Source of the DNA: a bacterium (Candidatus Blackallbacteria) CG13_big_fil_rev_8_21_14_2_50_49_14
Lineage (GTDB): Bacteria > Cyanobacteriota > Sericytochromatia > UBA7694
DNA: 32,430 bases
Reading direction: 5' to 3'
Assembly (NCBI GenBank): GCA_002783405.1
Contig: PFGG01000008.1
Coordinates: forward strand, 189-32,618
Each line of letters opens with the position of its first letter. Within the stretch, counting starts at the first letter, position 1. Shown piece by piece: positions 8,387 to 16,611 of the stretch. A program made the translations under genes and the position numbers. The notes below the pieces were generated by a model. The model was not told the origin of the DNA and searched no databases. It saw nothing but the letters and a program-made list of their open reading frames with translations.

Positions 8387-9652
8387 ATGAGTTCAAACCT
8401 GGGAATGGCCACCGGCGAACTGCAGCATATGCATATTGAAGGAGGCGGTGAAAGTCTCTGGAAAGAAGCCTTTAAACGCCTGCTCAAAGACAGAATCGCC
8501 GTCTTTGGCGGAATCGTGATTATTTTATTGGTTCTGCTGGCCATCGCCGCCCCCTGGTTCAGCCCCCATAAACCCCATGCCCAATATGCCAATGGTACTT
8601 CAGCCTATGGCATGCCTTTGCCGATTAACAGTTGGGGAAAGCAAATGACCCTGGAGCTGAATCAGCCCCCCAAACGGTTGCTCGTGATTCCTCCCAATGT
8701 GGTCTATGTCACCCCCCAGGGTGAAGAGTTTACGGCCCGTGATAATATCAGTTTTCAGCCAGGCCAGAAAACAGCCACTGTGCCTGTGAACCCCGTACGC
8801 CCTGAAATGGCAAAGGCCGCGGATAAAAGCAGCCTCAAGCTTGAAAATGCCGAAGACTTGAATTTGCCGATTGCTTCGGCCCAACTTCAGAACGACAAAC
8901 TCTTTCTTTTGGGCACCGATGCCAGTGGCCGGGATGTGATGAGCCGCCTGATCTTTGGCGCCCAGGTCTCCCTTCAGGTCGGCGTGATTGCGATTGGCCT
9001 GGCCGTCATTATTGGCTGTGTCTTGGGGTTGATCTCCGGTTATTTCGGAGGCTGGGTCGATGCCGTGATTATGCGTCTGACAGATATCATGATGGCCTTT
9101 CCTGACCTTTTGCTGGTGATGGCAATTGTGGCAGTGATCAATCCCTCACAATTGGGCAACAGCGACCGCGCTTTCGACAAAGCCCTGAACAGCTTCTTTG
9201 GCTTGGCCGGTTTTGTGGGGGTGACCCCTGAAGTGATTTTTATCTGTATCGCGATTTCGATCGTCAGTTGGACCCAATACGCCCGCCTGGTGCGCAGTCA
9301 GGTTTTAACGGTCCGCGAAATGGAATTTGTGGAAGCCTCCCGTTCCTTGGGGGCCCGTGACACGTATATTATGTTCAAACATATTCTGCCCAATGTGGCT
9401 GCCCCGATTATTGTCGTCGCCACGATGGGCATTGCCGGGGCGATCATGACCGAGGCTTCACTGAGCTTTCTCGGCTTTGGGGTCAAGGTGCCCACCGCCA
9501 GCTGGGGCAGCATGATCAACGATGGCTTGGGCTATTTCCGCGATGCCCCCCTGATTCCGCTGGTACCAGGCCTGGCGATCGCCATCACGGTCTTTGCGTT
9601 CAATCTCTTTGGCGATGGCGTGCGTGACGCTCTCGACCCCCGTTTGAAATAA
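8387..9652 (+). CDS. ABC transporter permease, OppC/DppC type
   Basis: A 421-residue inner-membrane permease of the peptide/nickel ABC transporter class. The first membrane helix is near residues 38-57, the family landmark LGTDASGRDVMSRLIFGAQVS begins at 176, then come several helices and the ATPase-contacting EAA loop EASRSLGARDTYIMFKHILPN at about 317-337. The C-terminal region FGFGVKVPTASWGSMIND-type residues are typical. Between helix 1 and LGTD lie about 118 residues, far more than in DppC or OppC, giving a predicted extra domain outside the cytoplasm. No partner permease, ATPase or binding protein is in the window, so the rest of the transporter must be elsewhere. A good AAGGAG ribosome-binding sequence precedes the ATG. 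The substrate is unknown. Confidence 0.9.
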   Translation: MSSNLGMATGELQHMHIEGGGESLWKEAFKRLLKDRIAVFGGIVIILLVLLAIAAPWFSPHKPHAQYANGTSAYGMPLPINSWGKQMTLELNQPPKRLLVIPPNVVYVTPQGEEFTARDNISFQPGQKTATVPVNPVRPEMAKAADKSSLKLENAEDLNLPIASAQLQNDKLFLLGTDASGRDVMSRLIFGAQVSLQVGVIAIGLAVIIGCVLGLISGYFGGWVDAVIMRLTDIMMAFPDLLLVMAIVAVINPSQLGNSDRAFDKALNSFFGLAGFVGVTPEVIFICIAISIVSWTQYARLVRSQVLTVREMEFVEASRSLGARDTYIMFKHILPNVAAPIIVVATMGIAGAIMTEASLSFLGFGVKVPTASWGSMINDGLGYFRDAPLIPLVPGLAIAITVFAFNLFGDGVRDALDPRLK

Positions 9653-9671
9653 ATCCTGAGTAGGTTTTGCT

Positions 9672-11006
9672 ATGTCCCGTAAAACACTTGTTCTGACCAC
9701 CGTTCTTCTCGCTTTGGGGGCCTGTGCTCCCCTGGCACACCCCCCACTGCGCCCGGCAGCACAGCTTCAGGCCCAAGCCAGCCAGGAAAGTCTGCCCACC
9801 ACACTGAGCGAGAAACAATATCTGGATTTATCGATCAAAACCATCCGCGAAGATCTCGACCAGGGCTCAGAAGCCAGCCTTCAGGCTTATCTCGACTGGG
9901 GCAAAAGCCAGCCTGAATATTTCAAAGGCTCACGCAATACGATTGGCCAGGCCATCTTGACCACCCTGCGCAGCCGCAAAGGGCCCGGCTCCCAGCGTAT
10001 TGCCGAATTAGAAACCCTTTTAAAAACCCCGGTTCAAGGCGTCAGCCCTGAGGCCTATCGTGCGATTGATTTCAAGCGCGACCAGGGGGTTCACAAATCC
10101 AAACTTGCAGAATGGTGGTATTATACCGGCCACCTGCAAACCAGCTCAGGCACTCCCTATGGCTATGAACTCTGTTATTTCAGAGTTGCACCCGTGATCA
10201 ATTTCGCCCACCTGGCAGTCACCGACGAAAAAAATCAGCGTTTCAGCTATGAACGCAATTTCTACCGTCCTTCAGCCGTTTCCTTTGCGGCGGATAAAAA
10301 CCAGGTCAAATACGGCCCCCTGCTCAGCGATCAAACCGGCCCCTTTGCCTATACCCTGAGTTTTCCCATAGGCGGGCATTTCAAGCTGAACCTGAAAATG
10401 GAAGCCGAAAAACAGCCCCTGATGATCAATGGCAATGGCCTGATCGACATGCCCGAAGGGCTGGACTCCTATTATTATTCCCTAACCCGCCTGAAAACCT
10501 CAGGCACAATTGAAATCGACGGGCAAAGCCAGGCCGTGACGGGCCAATCCTGGATGGATCACCAGTGGGGGCATTTCGTGGCCCTGCGAATCGGCTGGGA
10601 TTGGTTCTCTTTCCAGATGGACGATGGCAGTGAATACAATCTGTTTGGTTTCCGCAAGCGCAATGGTGAAAAACTGGAGCGCTATGTCAACGGTTTTGAC
10701 AGCCGCAACCAACAGGTTCAAGGCAAGGGCTTTAAGATTGAACGCCTGCAATGGTGGAAAAGCCCACGCACCGGCCGCATGTATGTCACCCGCTGGCGCG
10801 TGACCCTGCCCCAGACCGGCGAAGTCTTTGAAGTTGAGGCCGTGCAACCCGATCAGGAAGTTGCCGCCGTGAAACCCTATGATATCGCCCCCACCTATTG
10901 GGAAGGCCGTTGCCGAATCACCAAGATTCGCCCCGATGGCACGCGGATCAGTGGCTTGGGCTATACCGAGCATTTTGACTATACCCGTCAGATTGGCGCA
11001 GACTAA
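9672..11006 (+). CDS. AttH/CrtC-like lipocalin-domain lipoprotein
   Basis: A 444-residue predicted lipoprotein: the signal sequence ends in ALGAC with the lipid-bearing Cys18. After a linker of about 110 residues, the typical start of the AttH/CrtC-like (carotenoid 1,2-hydratase-related) fold appears: DQGVHKSKLAEWWYYTGHL (137-155). GQSWMDHQWGHF (291-302) and WDWFSFQMDDGSEYNLFGF follow, a pattern shared by this family. AttH-type proteins are exported and often encoded beside ABC transporter permeases; here an OppC-like permease ends 19 bases upstream, so the two are probably one operon. Enzymatic activity is unproven for most relatives, and a true carotenoid hydratase is unlikely because no carotenoid genes are nearby. 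A pair of intrinsic terminators follows. Confidence 0.85.
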   Translation: MSRKTLVLTTVLLALGACAPLAHPPLRPAAQLQAQASQESLPTTLSEKQYLDLSIKTIREDLDQGSEASLQAYLDWGKSQPEYFKGSRNTIGQAILTTLRSRKGPGSQRIAELETLLKTPVQGVSPEAYRAIDFKRDQGVHKSKLAEWWYYTGHLQTSSGTPYGYELCYFRVAPVINFAHLAVTDEKNQRFSYERNFYRPSAVSFAADKNQVKYGPLLSDQTGPFAYTLSFPIGGHFKLNLKMEAEKQPLMINGNGLIDMPEGLDSYYYSLTRLKTSGTIEIDGQSQAVTGQSWMDHQWGHFVALRIGWDWFSFQMDDGSEYNLFGFRKRNGEKLERYVNGFDSRNQQVQGKGFKIERLQWWKSPRTGRMYVTRWRVTLPQTGEVFEVEAVQPDQEVAAVKPYDIAPTYWEGRCRITKIRPDGTRISGLGYTEHFDYTRQIGAD

Positions 11007-11029
11007 GTTTCAGCCAAATTTGGGTTTTC

Positions 11030-11069
11030 AGACCGGTGAAAAGGAACTTCTCACCGGTCTTTCTGTTTT
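11030..11069 (+). terminator. Intrinsic terminator after AttH-like gene
   Basis: A perfect 10-base stem, AGACCGGTGA paired with TCACCGGTCT, encloses an 11-base loop, and a T-rich run (TTCTGTTTTC) follows. It lies 24 bases after the stop codon and ends the permease/lipoprotein transcript. Confidence 0.8.
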
Positions 11070-11070
11070 C

Positions 11071-11102
11071 AAAAAAAGAAAAAGGCGGGAATCAAACCCG
11101 CC
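11071..11102 (-). terminator. Intrinsic terminator after LysM gene
   Basis: Read leftward, GGCGGG, a seven-base loop and CCCGCC form a six-base G/C stem followed by TTTTTCTTTTTTT. It lies 38 bases past the LysM stop codon. It stands beside the terminator of the convergent operon, so each strand has its own. Confidence 0.8.
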
Positions 11103-11140
11103 CGATAGCGTAGAGAGTAGAGAAAAACTTTTACAAAGGC

Positions 11141-11893
11141 CTATTGATGCGCCTTGTGGTAGAGATAATAGCCTCCAGCGGCTAAGCCTGCAGCTGCCAG
11201 GCCAACGCCTACAGCCACACCTGCAGCAGCCACTTTGGGGCCACCGACAGTCGAAATCAGTTTTGAAAGGGCAGGGCCCGTGGGAACTTTCAGACCTATA
11301 GCGGTCAGTTTGCCCGCAATCAGCTGGGCTGTGCCATAGCCCCCCAAATTGGAGAGCGGCGCACCCAAGGTGGCAGTAATCGCAGTTAAAGCACCCGCAG
11401 TGCCTACGGTACCCACAGCACCACCGATCAAAGCGGCTTTGCCCAGATAGAGCTTTTTAGATATATCCACAGGCTGAGCGGGCGTTTCCTGAACGGGAGC
11501 CGGGGCCTCTTGAACGGGAGCAGGCGTTTCCTGTACCGGTGCGGGAGTCGGAGGCTCTTGAGGCGCAGGGGTTTCTTGAATCGGTTGAGCAGGCTGTTCA
11601 GCTGCGATCGGCAAGGTCAAAACCTGTTTGGGGTAAATCAAATCTGGATTTTTAATCTGGTCTTTGTTTAAATTGTAAATCGCATTCCAACGGGTCGGGT
11701 CGCCCAATTTGGCTTTGGAAATATTCCAGAGATTATCGCCTTTTTTTACGGTATAGGTTTGCAGTTTATCGCCACTCTGCAAAGCAGATTCAGGAGCTGA
11801 CTGAGCAATAGCTTGTTCAGCAGGGGCCGATTTGGGAGCCACTGCCGGGGCAGGTAGGACGGGCAAAGAAGCAGATACTTGTAAATTCGACAT
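11141..11893 (-). CDS. LysM-domain protein with Pro-rich linker
   Basis: A 250-residue protein with one LysM domain (about residues 46-95: YTVKKGDNLWNISKAKLGD, then NAIYNLNKDQI and PKQVLTLP), which in known proteins binds peptidoglycan or chitin. It is followed by a Pro/Glu/Gln linker with near-repeats of APVQETP and APVQEAP (about 107-142). A C-terminal 100-residue Gly/Ala-rich hydrophobic region ends in a probable membrane helix and YYLYHKAHQ. There is no N-terminal signal peptide: the start MSNLQVSASLPVLPAPAV is neither basic nor helical-hydrophobic. The ATG at 11893 is preferred over an in-frame TTG at 11965 because it has GAGAG upstream. It is divergent from the Omp85-like gene, which also lacks a signal. 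Topology is uncertain. Confidence 0.8.
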   Translation of the reverse strand: MSNLQVSASLPVLPAPAVAPKSAPAEQAIAQSAPESALQSGDKLQTYTVKKGDNLWNISKAKLGDPTRWNAIYNLNKDQIKNPDLIYPKQVLTLPIAAEQPAQPIQETPAPQEPPTPAPVQETPAPVQEAPAPVQETPAQPVDISKKLYLGKAALIGGAVGTVGTAGALTAITATLGAPLSNLGGYGTAQLIAGKLTAIGLKVPTGPALSKLISTVGGPKVAAAGVAVGVGLAAAGLAAGGYYLYHKAHQ

Positions 11894-12157
11894 GGTTCTC
11901 AACTCTCTTTTCGCAAACTCTGTATACAACTCTTTTCGTAGCTTGCCCCGCGCAACTGAACTCAAGCTGCTTAGAATTAAATGAATTTTACAAATTACTT
12001 AACCATCCTTAACCTTTGAGCGGCCTTGATTTCAGCAAAACCCCGCTTTTAAAAAACAGGTTAATCCGGCAAAATTGCCCTCTGGCACGAAAGATCTAAC
12101 AGCTTCTGTGCGATAATTCTTATCAGAGCCATTTTATCCAGTAAAGGATTTCCTCCT
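11894..12157. other. Divergent intergenic region, LysM/Omp85
   Basis: 264 bases between two divergent start codons, holding the promoters of both genes. On the plus strand TGCGATAAT (12109-12117) resembles an extended -10 box about 40 bases before the Omp85 ATG. On the minus strand no convincing promoter was found. The Omp85 frame is open back to a TAA at 12062-12064 but contains no ATG, GTG or TTG, so no hidden signal peptide can be added. Confidence 0.5.
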
Positions 12158-14422
12158 ATGCCGAATTTGAATGTCAACGGGCGCACAGTCGACCCCAACA
12201 GTATCCGCAAGATCTCCGTTCCTGAAGGAGAAACCCCCAAATCCTATCTTCAGAAAAACGAAGCCCTGATTCGTAAAAATTTTAAAGACGAGCTCTATTT
12301 TGAGCAAAACGGGGATCTCTTTGTTACCGAAGATCGTTTTATTGTCGAAAGCATGGGCGGCAACCTCAAAGACGCCAAACTGCGCATGGGTGCAGTTCCT
12401 GCTGTCGCCTTGATGCTCGACAATGAACCCGACTCCCATAAAATTACCGATCTGGAAATCACTGGCGCTCCCACTGAAACCGAATGGCTCAAAAAAGAAC
12501 TGGGGCTCAAAAAGGGTGACCACGTCAATTTGCACGATTTGCAAAAAAAGGCAGATGTTCTCTTCCGTTCCAATCGCTTTTTAAACGTCAATTTTGTGCC
12601 TGAAGCCTCCGAGAAGGGCATCAAACTGCGGCTAGATGTGACTGAAGTACCCAAAGAAATCAAATTCCATGGCGCAGAGCCGGGCCAGGAAACCAAACTG
12701 AAAGCCCTCTTTCCCCAACCTCTGACCCAGGAAAATATCGCCAAAGGCATGCAGGCCGTTCAAGATCTGCAAGACAAAGACACCCAATCTCTCCTGCGTG
12801 GCCTCGACTTTAAAATCAACGGCAATCAACTGGATGTCATGATTTCAAAGGCGCAAATCCCCCAGCGCATGACCTTTGCGGGCATGAGCACCCAAGAAGC
12901 AAGTTCTGTCGAGCCCTTCTTTCAAAAGCCCCTGAACTATGAAAACATTGAAAAAGGCATGGAGAATATGCGCAAGCATTTCGCCAAACAAGGCTATATC
13001 CTGCCCACCCTTGAATTCAATGTCAAAGGCGAAGACCTCACGATTCAGATGAGCAAAGCCCCGATGCCCACCCGCATAGAGATCAAAGGGGCCACGGTTT
13101 ATTCCGAACAGGAAATCAAGGGCATGTTTAAAGAACCTCTGACCATGGAGCATATCCAAGCCGGCCTGCGCGAACTTGAAAAGAAATACAATGACGATGG
13201 CTATGTACTCATGCCTCCTGAAGGCGTTTCTGCCGACCTCGACAAGGGCGTGCTCTCGATTCAGGTACGCGAAGCCAAGCTCAGCAGCATCGAATTGAGT
13301 GGCAATGACAAAACCAAATCTGATGTGATTATGCGCGAAATGCGCCAGCATGCAGATAAACCCCTGAATATGAAAACCCTCGATCAGGACTTGCAGCGCG
13401 TGGCTGGCACCGGTTTGTTTGCCAATGTCAACAAAACCGTTGAACCCGACCCTCAAAACCCAGACAAAGTCAAAGTTCGGGTGCATACCGCTGAAGAGAA
13501 AATGTCGAGTTTGAATGTGGGCGCGGGCTACAGCATGAGCAATGGCCCCTTCGGAACCGCCAGCCTGAATCTTGGCAACGTAGCAGGCATGAATCGCAAG
13601 GTCAGCATTGATGGCACGCTGGGAACCAAGGTTTGGGGCGGGGGCTTGAGCTATTATGATCCCTGGATGTTTGAAGGCCGTACGTCCTTTGGCGCCAGTG
13701 TCTACCACCGCCAATGGCAGGGGCCCTATTCCGACGAAACCCGTACAGGAGCAAAAGTCAGCCTGGGCAAACCCCTGGGAGATATTTACGATTCTCCCTG
13801 GCGGGCCGATGTTACCCTCAGCGCCGAACGGATTGGCATTGACGACCAATACAGCGTCAGCGGCACGGGCACCGATTATCGCGTGGGTGTGCGCCCCTCA
13901 ATAACCTACAGTACCCTCGATGACCCTGTTATGCCCCACAAAGGCACCAAATTCCAGGCTGGCGCAGAACCCGTCTGGGTCAGTGGCCGCGTGATTGGCA
14001 AATTCGATGCCAGCGCCAGCCACAATATTCCCCTGGGCGAACGCTTTACCCTGACAGGCAGTGTTCAGGGCGGCACGATTTTAGGCGATGCACCGCTCTA
14101 TGAAAAATACAATAATGCCGGTTTGGGACGCACCCTGATGGGATGGGAATCAGACGGCAAATTGGTCGGCAATAACTATGCCATGGCCAGTACCGGTGTC
14201 AACGCTCAAATTTGGGGCCCTGTGAGTGCCACCGCCAAATTGACAGCGGGTGACTATTTTGATGGCACCGATATTCACCCCAAAGTCGGCGCAGGTGTAG
14301 GCGTCAATGTCAAAATCGGGAATTTTGGCGTGCTCAACGCAGGCTATGGTTTCAAATTGGTTGGCAAAGAAAAGGGCGACAGCCCCGGTGCCTTCCATTT
14401 GGGCTTTGGCATTCCCTTCTAA
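12158..14422 (+). CDS. Omp85/BamA-like protein with five POTRA repeats
   Basis: A 754-residue protein with five POTRA-like repeats and a C-terminal beta-barrel. The repeats span roughly 95-165, 166-236, 237-304, 305-373 and 374-447, each with an ITDLEITG/RIEIKGA-type first strand and two helices; repeats 2-4 share a PLTxENIxxGM-type helix. The barrel (448-754) has alternating-residue strands, GxxFxxG-type turns and ends in the aromatic LGFGIPF beta-signal. Five POTRAs match proteobacterial BamA, whose job is inserting barrel proteins into the outer membrane. The odd feature is the N-terminus: about 90 polar residues (MPNLNVNGRTVD...) with no signal peptide, although Omp85 proteins need Sec export. 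AAAGGA lies about 10 bases before the ATG. A strong terminator follows. It could be the sole BamA or a specialised paralogue. Confidence 0.85.
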   Translation: MPNLNVNGRTVDPNSIRKISVPEGETPKSYLQKNEALIRKNFKDELYFEQNGDLFVTEDRFIVESMGGNLKDAKLRMGAVPAVALMLDNEPDSHKITDLEITGAPTETEWLKKELGLKKGDHVNLHDLQKKADVLFRSNRFLNVNFVPEASEKGIKLRLDVTEVPKEIKFHGAEPGQETKLKALFPQPLTQENIAKGMQAVQDLQDKDTQSLLRGLDFKINGNQLDVMISKAQIPQRMTFAGMSTQEASSVEPFFQKPLNYENIEKGMENMRKHFAKQGYILPTLEFNVKGEDLTIQMSKAPMPTRIEIKGATVYSEQEIKGMFKEPLTMEHIQAGLRELEKKYNDDGYVLMPPEGVSADLDKGVLSIQVREAKLSSIELSGNDKTKSDVIMREMRQHADKPLNMKTLDQDLQRVAGTGLFANVNKTVEPDPQNPDKVKVRVHTAEEKMSSLNVGAGYSMSNGPFGTASLNLGNVAGMNRKVSIDGTLGTKVWGGGLSYYDPWMFEGRTSFGASVYHRQWQGPYSDETRTGAKVSLGKPLGDIYDSPWRADVTLSAERIGIDDQYSVSGTGTDYRVGVRPSITYSTLDDPVMPHKGTKFQAGAEPVWVSGRVIGKFDASASHNIPLGERFTLTGSVQGGTILGDAPLYEKYNNAGLGRTLMGWESDGKLVGNNYAMASTGVNAQIWGPVSATAKLTAGDYFDGTDIHPKVGAGVGVNVKIGNFGVLNAGYGFKLVGKEKGDSPGAFHLGFGIPF

Positions 14423-14440
14423 AGCTGAAACGACATACTT

Positions 14441-14469
14441 AAAAGCCCCCTGGTTTCAGGGGGCTTTTT
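14441..14469. terminator. Bidirectional intrinsic terminator
   Basis: A perfect 12-base stem, AAAAGCCCCCTG paired with CAGGGGGCTTTT, encloses the four-base loop GTTT. A/T runs on both flanks make it work in either direction, ending both the Omp85-like gene and the convergent M20 peptidase operon. Confidence 0.92.
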
Positions 14470-14490
14470 GCTGGGCAAAACGTGCCCGAC

Positions 14491-15615
14491 TCAGTGAGGG
14501 CTTAATAGCTGAGCCCCCCGGCGCAAGATTTCCTGATAAAGCCGATAGGTATCCAAAAGACTTTCACGGCTCAACCACTCATCGGGGCGATGTGAATTGC
14601 CGCCAACCGGAGCCAAACTCAAAACAGGAAAGCCCACCAATGCAAGAATATTTTCATCGGCCACAGAAACGCCCATCACCTCGGGCAAAGCCTGCCCCCG
14701 CAAGCGGGTAAACAAATCTTGGATCTGTTTGACCAGGGGATGATACGGTGAAACCCAATAACCGGGAGCCATCGGCGTGGGGCGGTCCAAAGGTGACACA
14801 CACAAATCGGCTTGGGTCCAGACCTGCAAAAAACTCTGTAAACGTTTTTGCAAACCCTCTTGGGTCGTGCCCGGATGCACAAGACAAGAGAGCACGACTT
14901 CACAGTGCGAGGGCACACTGAATTCAGCTTGCCCCCCCTGAATCTGACGCACCAGCATCTCTTCTGCTCCCCATTCCGGGTGGCGCGAGAGCAATAAATC
15001 CGGCAATTTCTGCAGGGTTTTGGCGGCCTCTTCAATGGCATTTAAGCCTTGTCCAAACAACGCTCCGTGAGCGGTTTCACCTTCAAAGACAAGCCGGTAG
15101 CTGAAAGAACCTCTGCGCCCCAACCCCAAACAGGGATAAGCGGTGTCCACACTCATTTCAGGCACCAAAGCCAGGGCCACATCCTCCAACCAGCCGGAAC
15201 GCACCAAGGTCCAGGCCCCTTCAGACCAAAGCTCTTCATCGACACCCAAGGCGATTTTCAGACGATAGCCCTGAAATTTAAACTGCTGAGCCACTTCCAG
15301 AATCAAGGCCATGCCGCCTTTCATGTCTGAAACCCCCAGCCCGGTCATGCGATCGCCTTCTGTTTTTAAAACAAAGGGGTCTTTCCAAGTCTCTGCTGGC
15401 ATAACGGTATCCAAATGGGCATAAAGCAGAATCGCCTGTTCACCCTCACCAGCTTCGGCCAGAAGATTAAAGCGGTTTTCTCCTTCAAGATACTGACGCT
15501 CTGTTTGAAAGCCTGCTTCTTGCAAAAAACGCTCACACCAAATCGCAAGGGCCTGCTCCTGGCCTGTGACCGACGGAATTGAAATCAGTTCGGCAAGCGT
15601 TTCAAAAAGCTGCAC
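14491..15615 (-). CDS. M20 family metallopeptidase
   Basis: A 374-residue cytoplasmic zinc-dependent amidohydrolase of the M20 (ArgE/DapE/carboxypeptidase G2) family. Metal and catalytic residues are visible: His67 and Asp69 in YAHLDTV, Asp97 in SDMKGG, Glu127-Glu128 in GVDEEL, Glu153 in VPEMS and His342 in GGNSHRPDEW. The dimerisation lid begins near GRRGSFSYRLVFEGETAHGA (167-186). The gene starts with GTG immediately after the TAA of the upstream lipoprotein gene, with no intervening base, so translation is probably coupled. The substrate, an N-acyl amino acid or small peptide, cannot be told from sequence. No arginine or lysine biosynthesis genes are nearby. Confidence 0.92.
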   Translation of the reverse strand: MQLFETLAELISIPSVTGQEQALAIWCERFLQEAGFQTERQYLEGENRFNLLAEAGEGEQAILLYAHLDTVMPAETWKDPFVLKTEGDRMTGLGVSDMKGGMALILEVAQQFKFQGYRLKIALGVDEELWSEGAWTLVRSGWLEDVALALVPEMSVDTAYPCLGLGRRGSFSYRLVFEGETAHGALFGQGLNAIEEAAKTLQKLPDLLLSRHPEWGAEEMLVRQIQGGQAEFSVPSHCEVVLSCLVHPGTTQEGLQKRLQSFLQVWTQADLCVSPLDRPTPMAPGYWVSPYHPLVKQIQDLFTRLRGQALPEVMGVSVADENILALVGFPVLSLAPVGGNSHRPDEWLSRESLLDTYRLYQEILRRGAQLLSPH

Positions 15616-16485
15616 TTAATCCCCCGTTGCAACGACCTGGTTATCACGCAATACATTCCAACGCTTGTCCACACGCTGAATCTGCATCACGGTCTGGCCG
15701 TTCTGCTGAATATCCACGGTATTTGTAAAACCTGAGGCATCGACTGTGCCAAATCCATTATAGGCTTTGCCCTGAAAAACCGTATCAAAACTGATCTGGC
15801 CCTGGGTCAGCGTCCCCTCCAGATTGGCCTTGCCATCTACGCGCAGACCAATTTTCCCCAAGGCCGGATGGCCGGTATTTTCACCGCTGCCAGACAAGCT
15901 GGTTTCAATGTCTCCCCGCAGAGGAATCTGGCGGGGGACTTCGCCTTTGAGGGTCAGACTGAGCGTACCCAAGGTATTGGAGGGCGTTTGCGCCACACTC
16001 AGTTCATAATAGGCAAAATCAGCGGGGAAGGCTTTGGCAGGAAAAGGTTCCGCAGCCCCATAATTGGAGATCGCCAGCACATCAAAGGCATAGGGCTTGC
16101 CTTCACCATTTTTAAAACTCAGGGTATAGTTGCTGCGGTAAACAGGATCAAAGGTGGTATAGTCGGTACCATTGAAGAACCAATCAGGCAAACCGCTGCT
16201 GTTGCTGCTTTTGACATTGAAATAAATAAAGTTTTCAACCTGCTGGCGACGGGTACTGATCGCACGGGTGGTCACCAACATGCGTGAGGTTTCCTGGGCA
16301 ATGCTGATCATGCGCGTGGCCAGGGCAATCAGCCCTTCTTCAGTGCTGATTTTGTATTCATCCGGGGCGGCAGATGCCACCGGTTTAATCAATTCTGGGC
16401 GCACCCCCTGTATGACCTGGGGAACCCAACAGCCTGTCAGACTGGCCATGGCCAAGAGGGTCAGCGAAATTGTATTGCGTTTCAT
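15616..16485 (-). CDS. Unknown lipoprotein
   Basis: A 289-residue predicted lipoprotein of unrecognised family. The start at 16485 gives a classic signal, MKRNTISLTLLAMASLTGC, with the lipid-bearing Cys19; the open frame extends 14 codons further upstream but that would bury the signal. The mature part has a helical stretch with EEGLIALATRMISIAQETS and RRQQVEN (about 45-80), then a long region rich in beta strands (about 150-270) with LSLTLKGEVP, GKIGLRVDGKANLEGT and GFGTVDASGFTN. This could be a lipid- or polymer-binding sheet, but no domain was identified. It is the first gene of a two-gene unit with the M20 peptidase. Confidence 0.75.
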   Translation of the reverse strand: MKRNTISLTLLAMASLTGCWVPQVIQGVRPELIKPVASAAPDEYKISTEEGLIALATRMISIAQETSRMLVTTRAISTRRQQVENFIYFNVKSSNSSGLPDWFFNGTDYTTFDPVYRSNYTLSFKNGEGKPYAFDVLAISNYGAAEPFPAKAFPADFAYYELSVAQTPSNTLGTLSLTLKGEVPRQIPLRGDIETSLSGSGENTGHPALGKIGLRVDGKANLEGTLTQGQISFDTVFQGKAYNGFGTVDASGFTNTVDIQQNGQTVMQIQRVDKRWNVLRDNQVVATGD

Positions 16486-16575
16486 ATTCGGAATCAGCCC
16501 TTTACTTGATCTTCTGCAGAGAAACACGCCCCAAAGGGAATATGCTCAAATCTGTGCTAAAAGCGCAGCATATGC

Positions 16576-16584
16576 ATCATACCA
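16576..16584 (-). promoter_or_regulatory. Extended -10 promoter for lipoprotein gene
   Basis: Read leftward, TGGTATGAT is an extended -10 element (TGn plus TATGAT). It lies between the YkgJ-like stop codon and the lipoprotein ATG and predicts a leader of about 83 bases. No good -35 hexamer was found. Confidence 0.35.
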
Positions 16585-16611
16585 CGATGCGGGAGCGGCA
16601 AAAATGGAGCC

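Noticed and set aside
10879-11301. Frame of 140 residues running past the AttH-like gene
   Set aside because: It spans two terminator hairpins and overlaps the LysM gene, and the product has no family features.
12845-13849. 334-residue minus-strand frame opposite the Omp85-like gene
   Set aside because: Shadow of the POTRA/barrel gene. Its translation has no recognisable domain.
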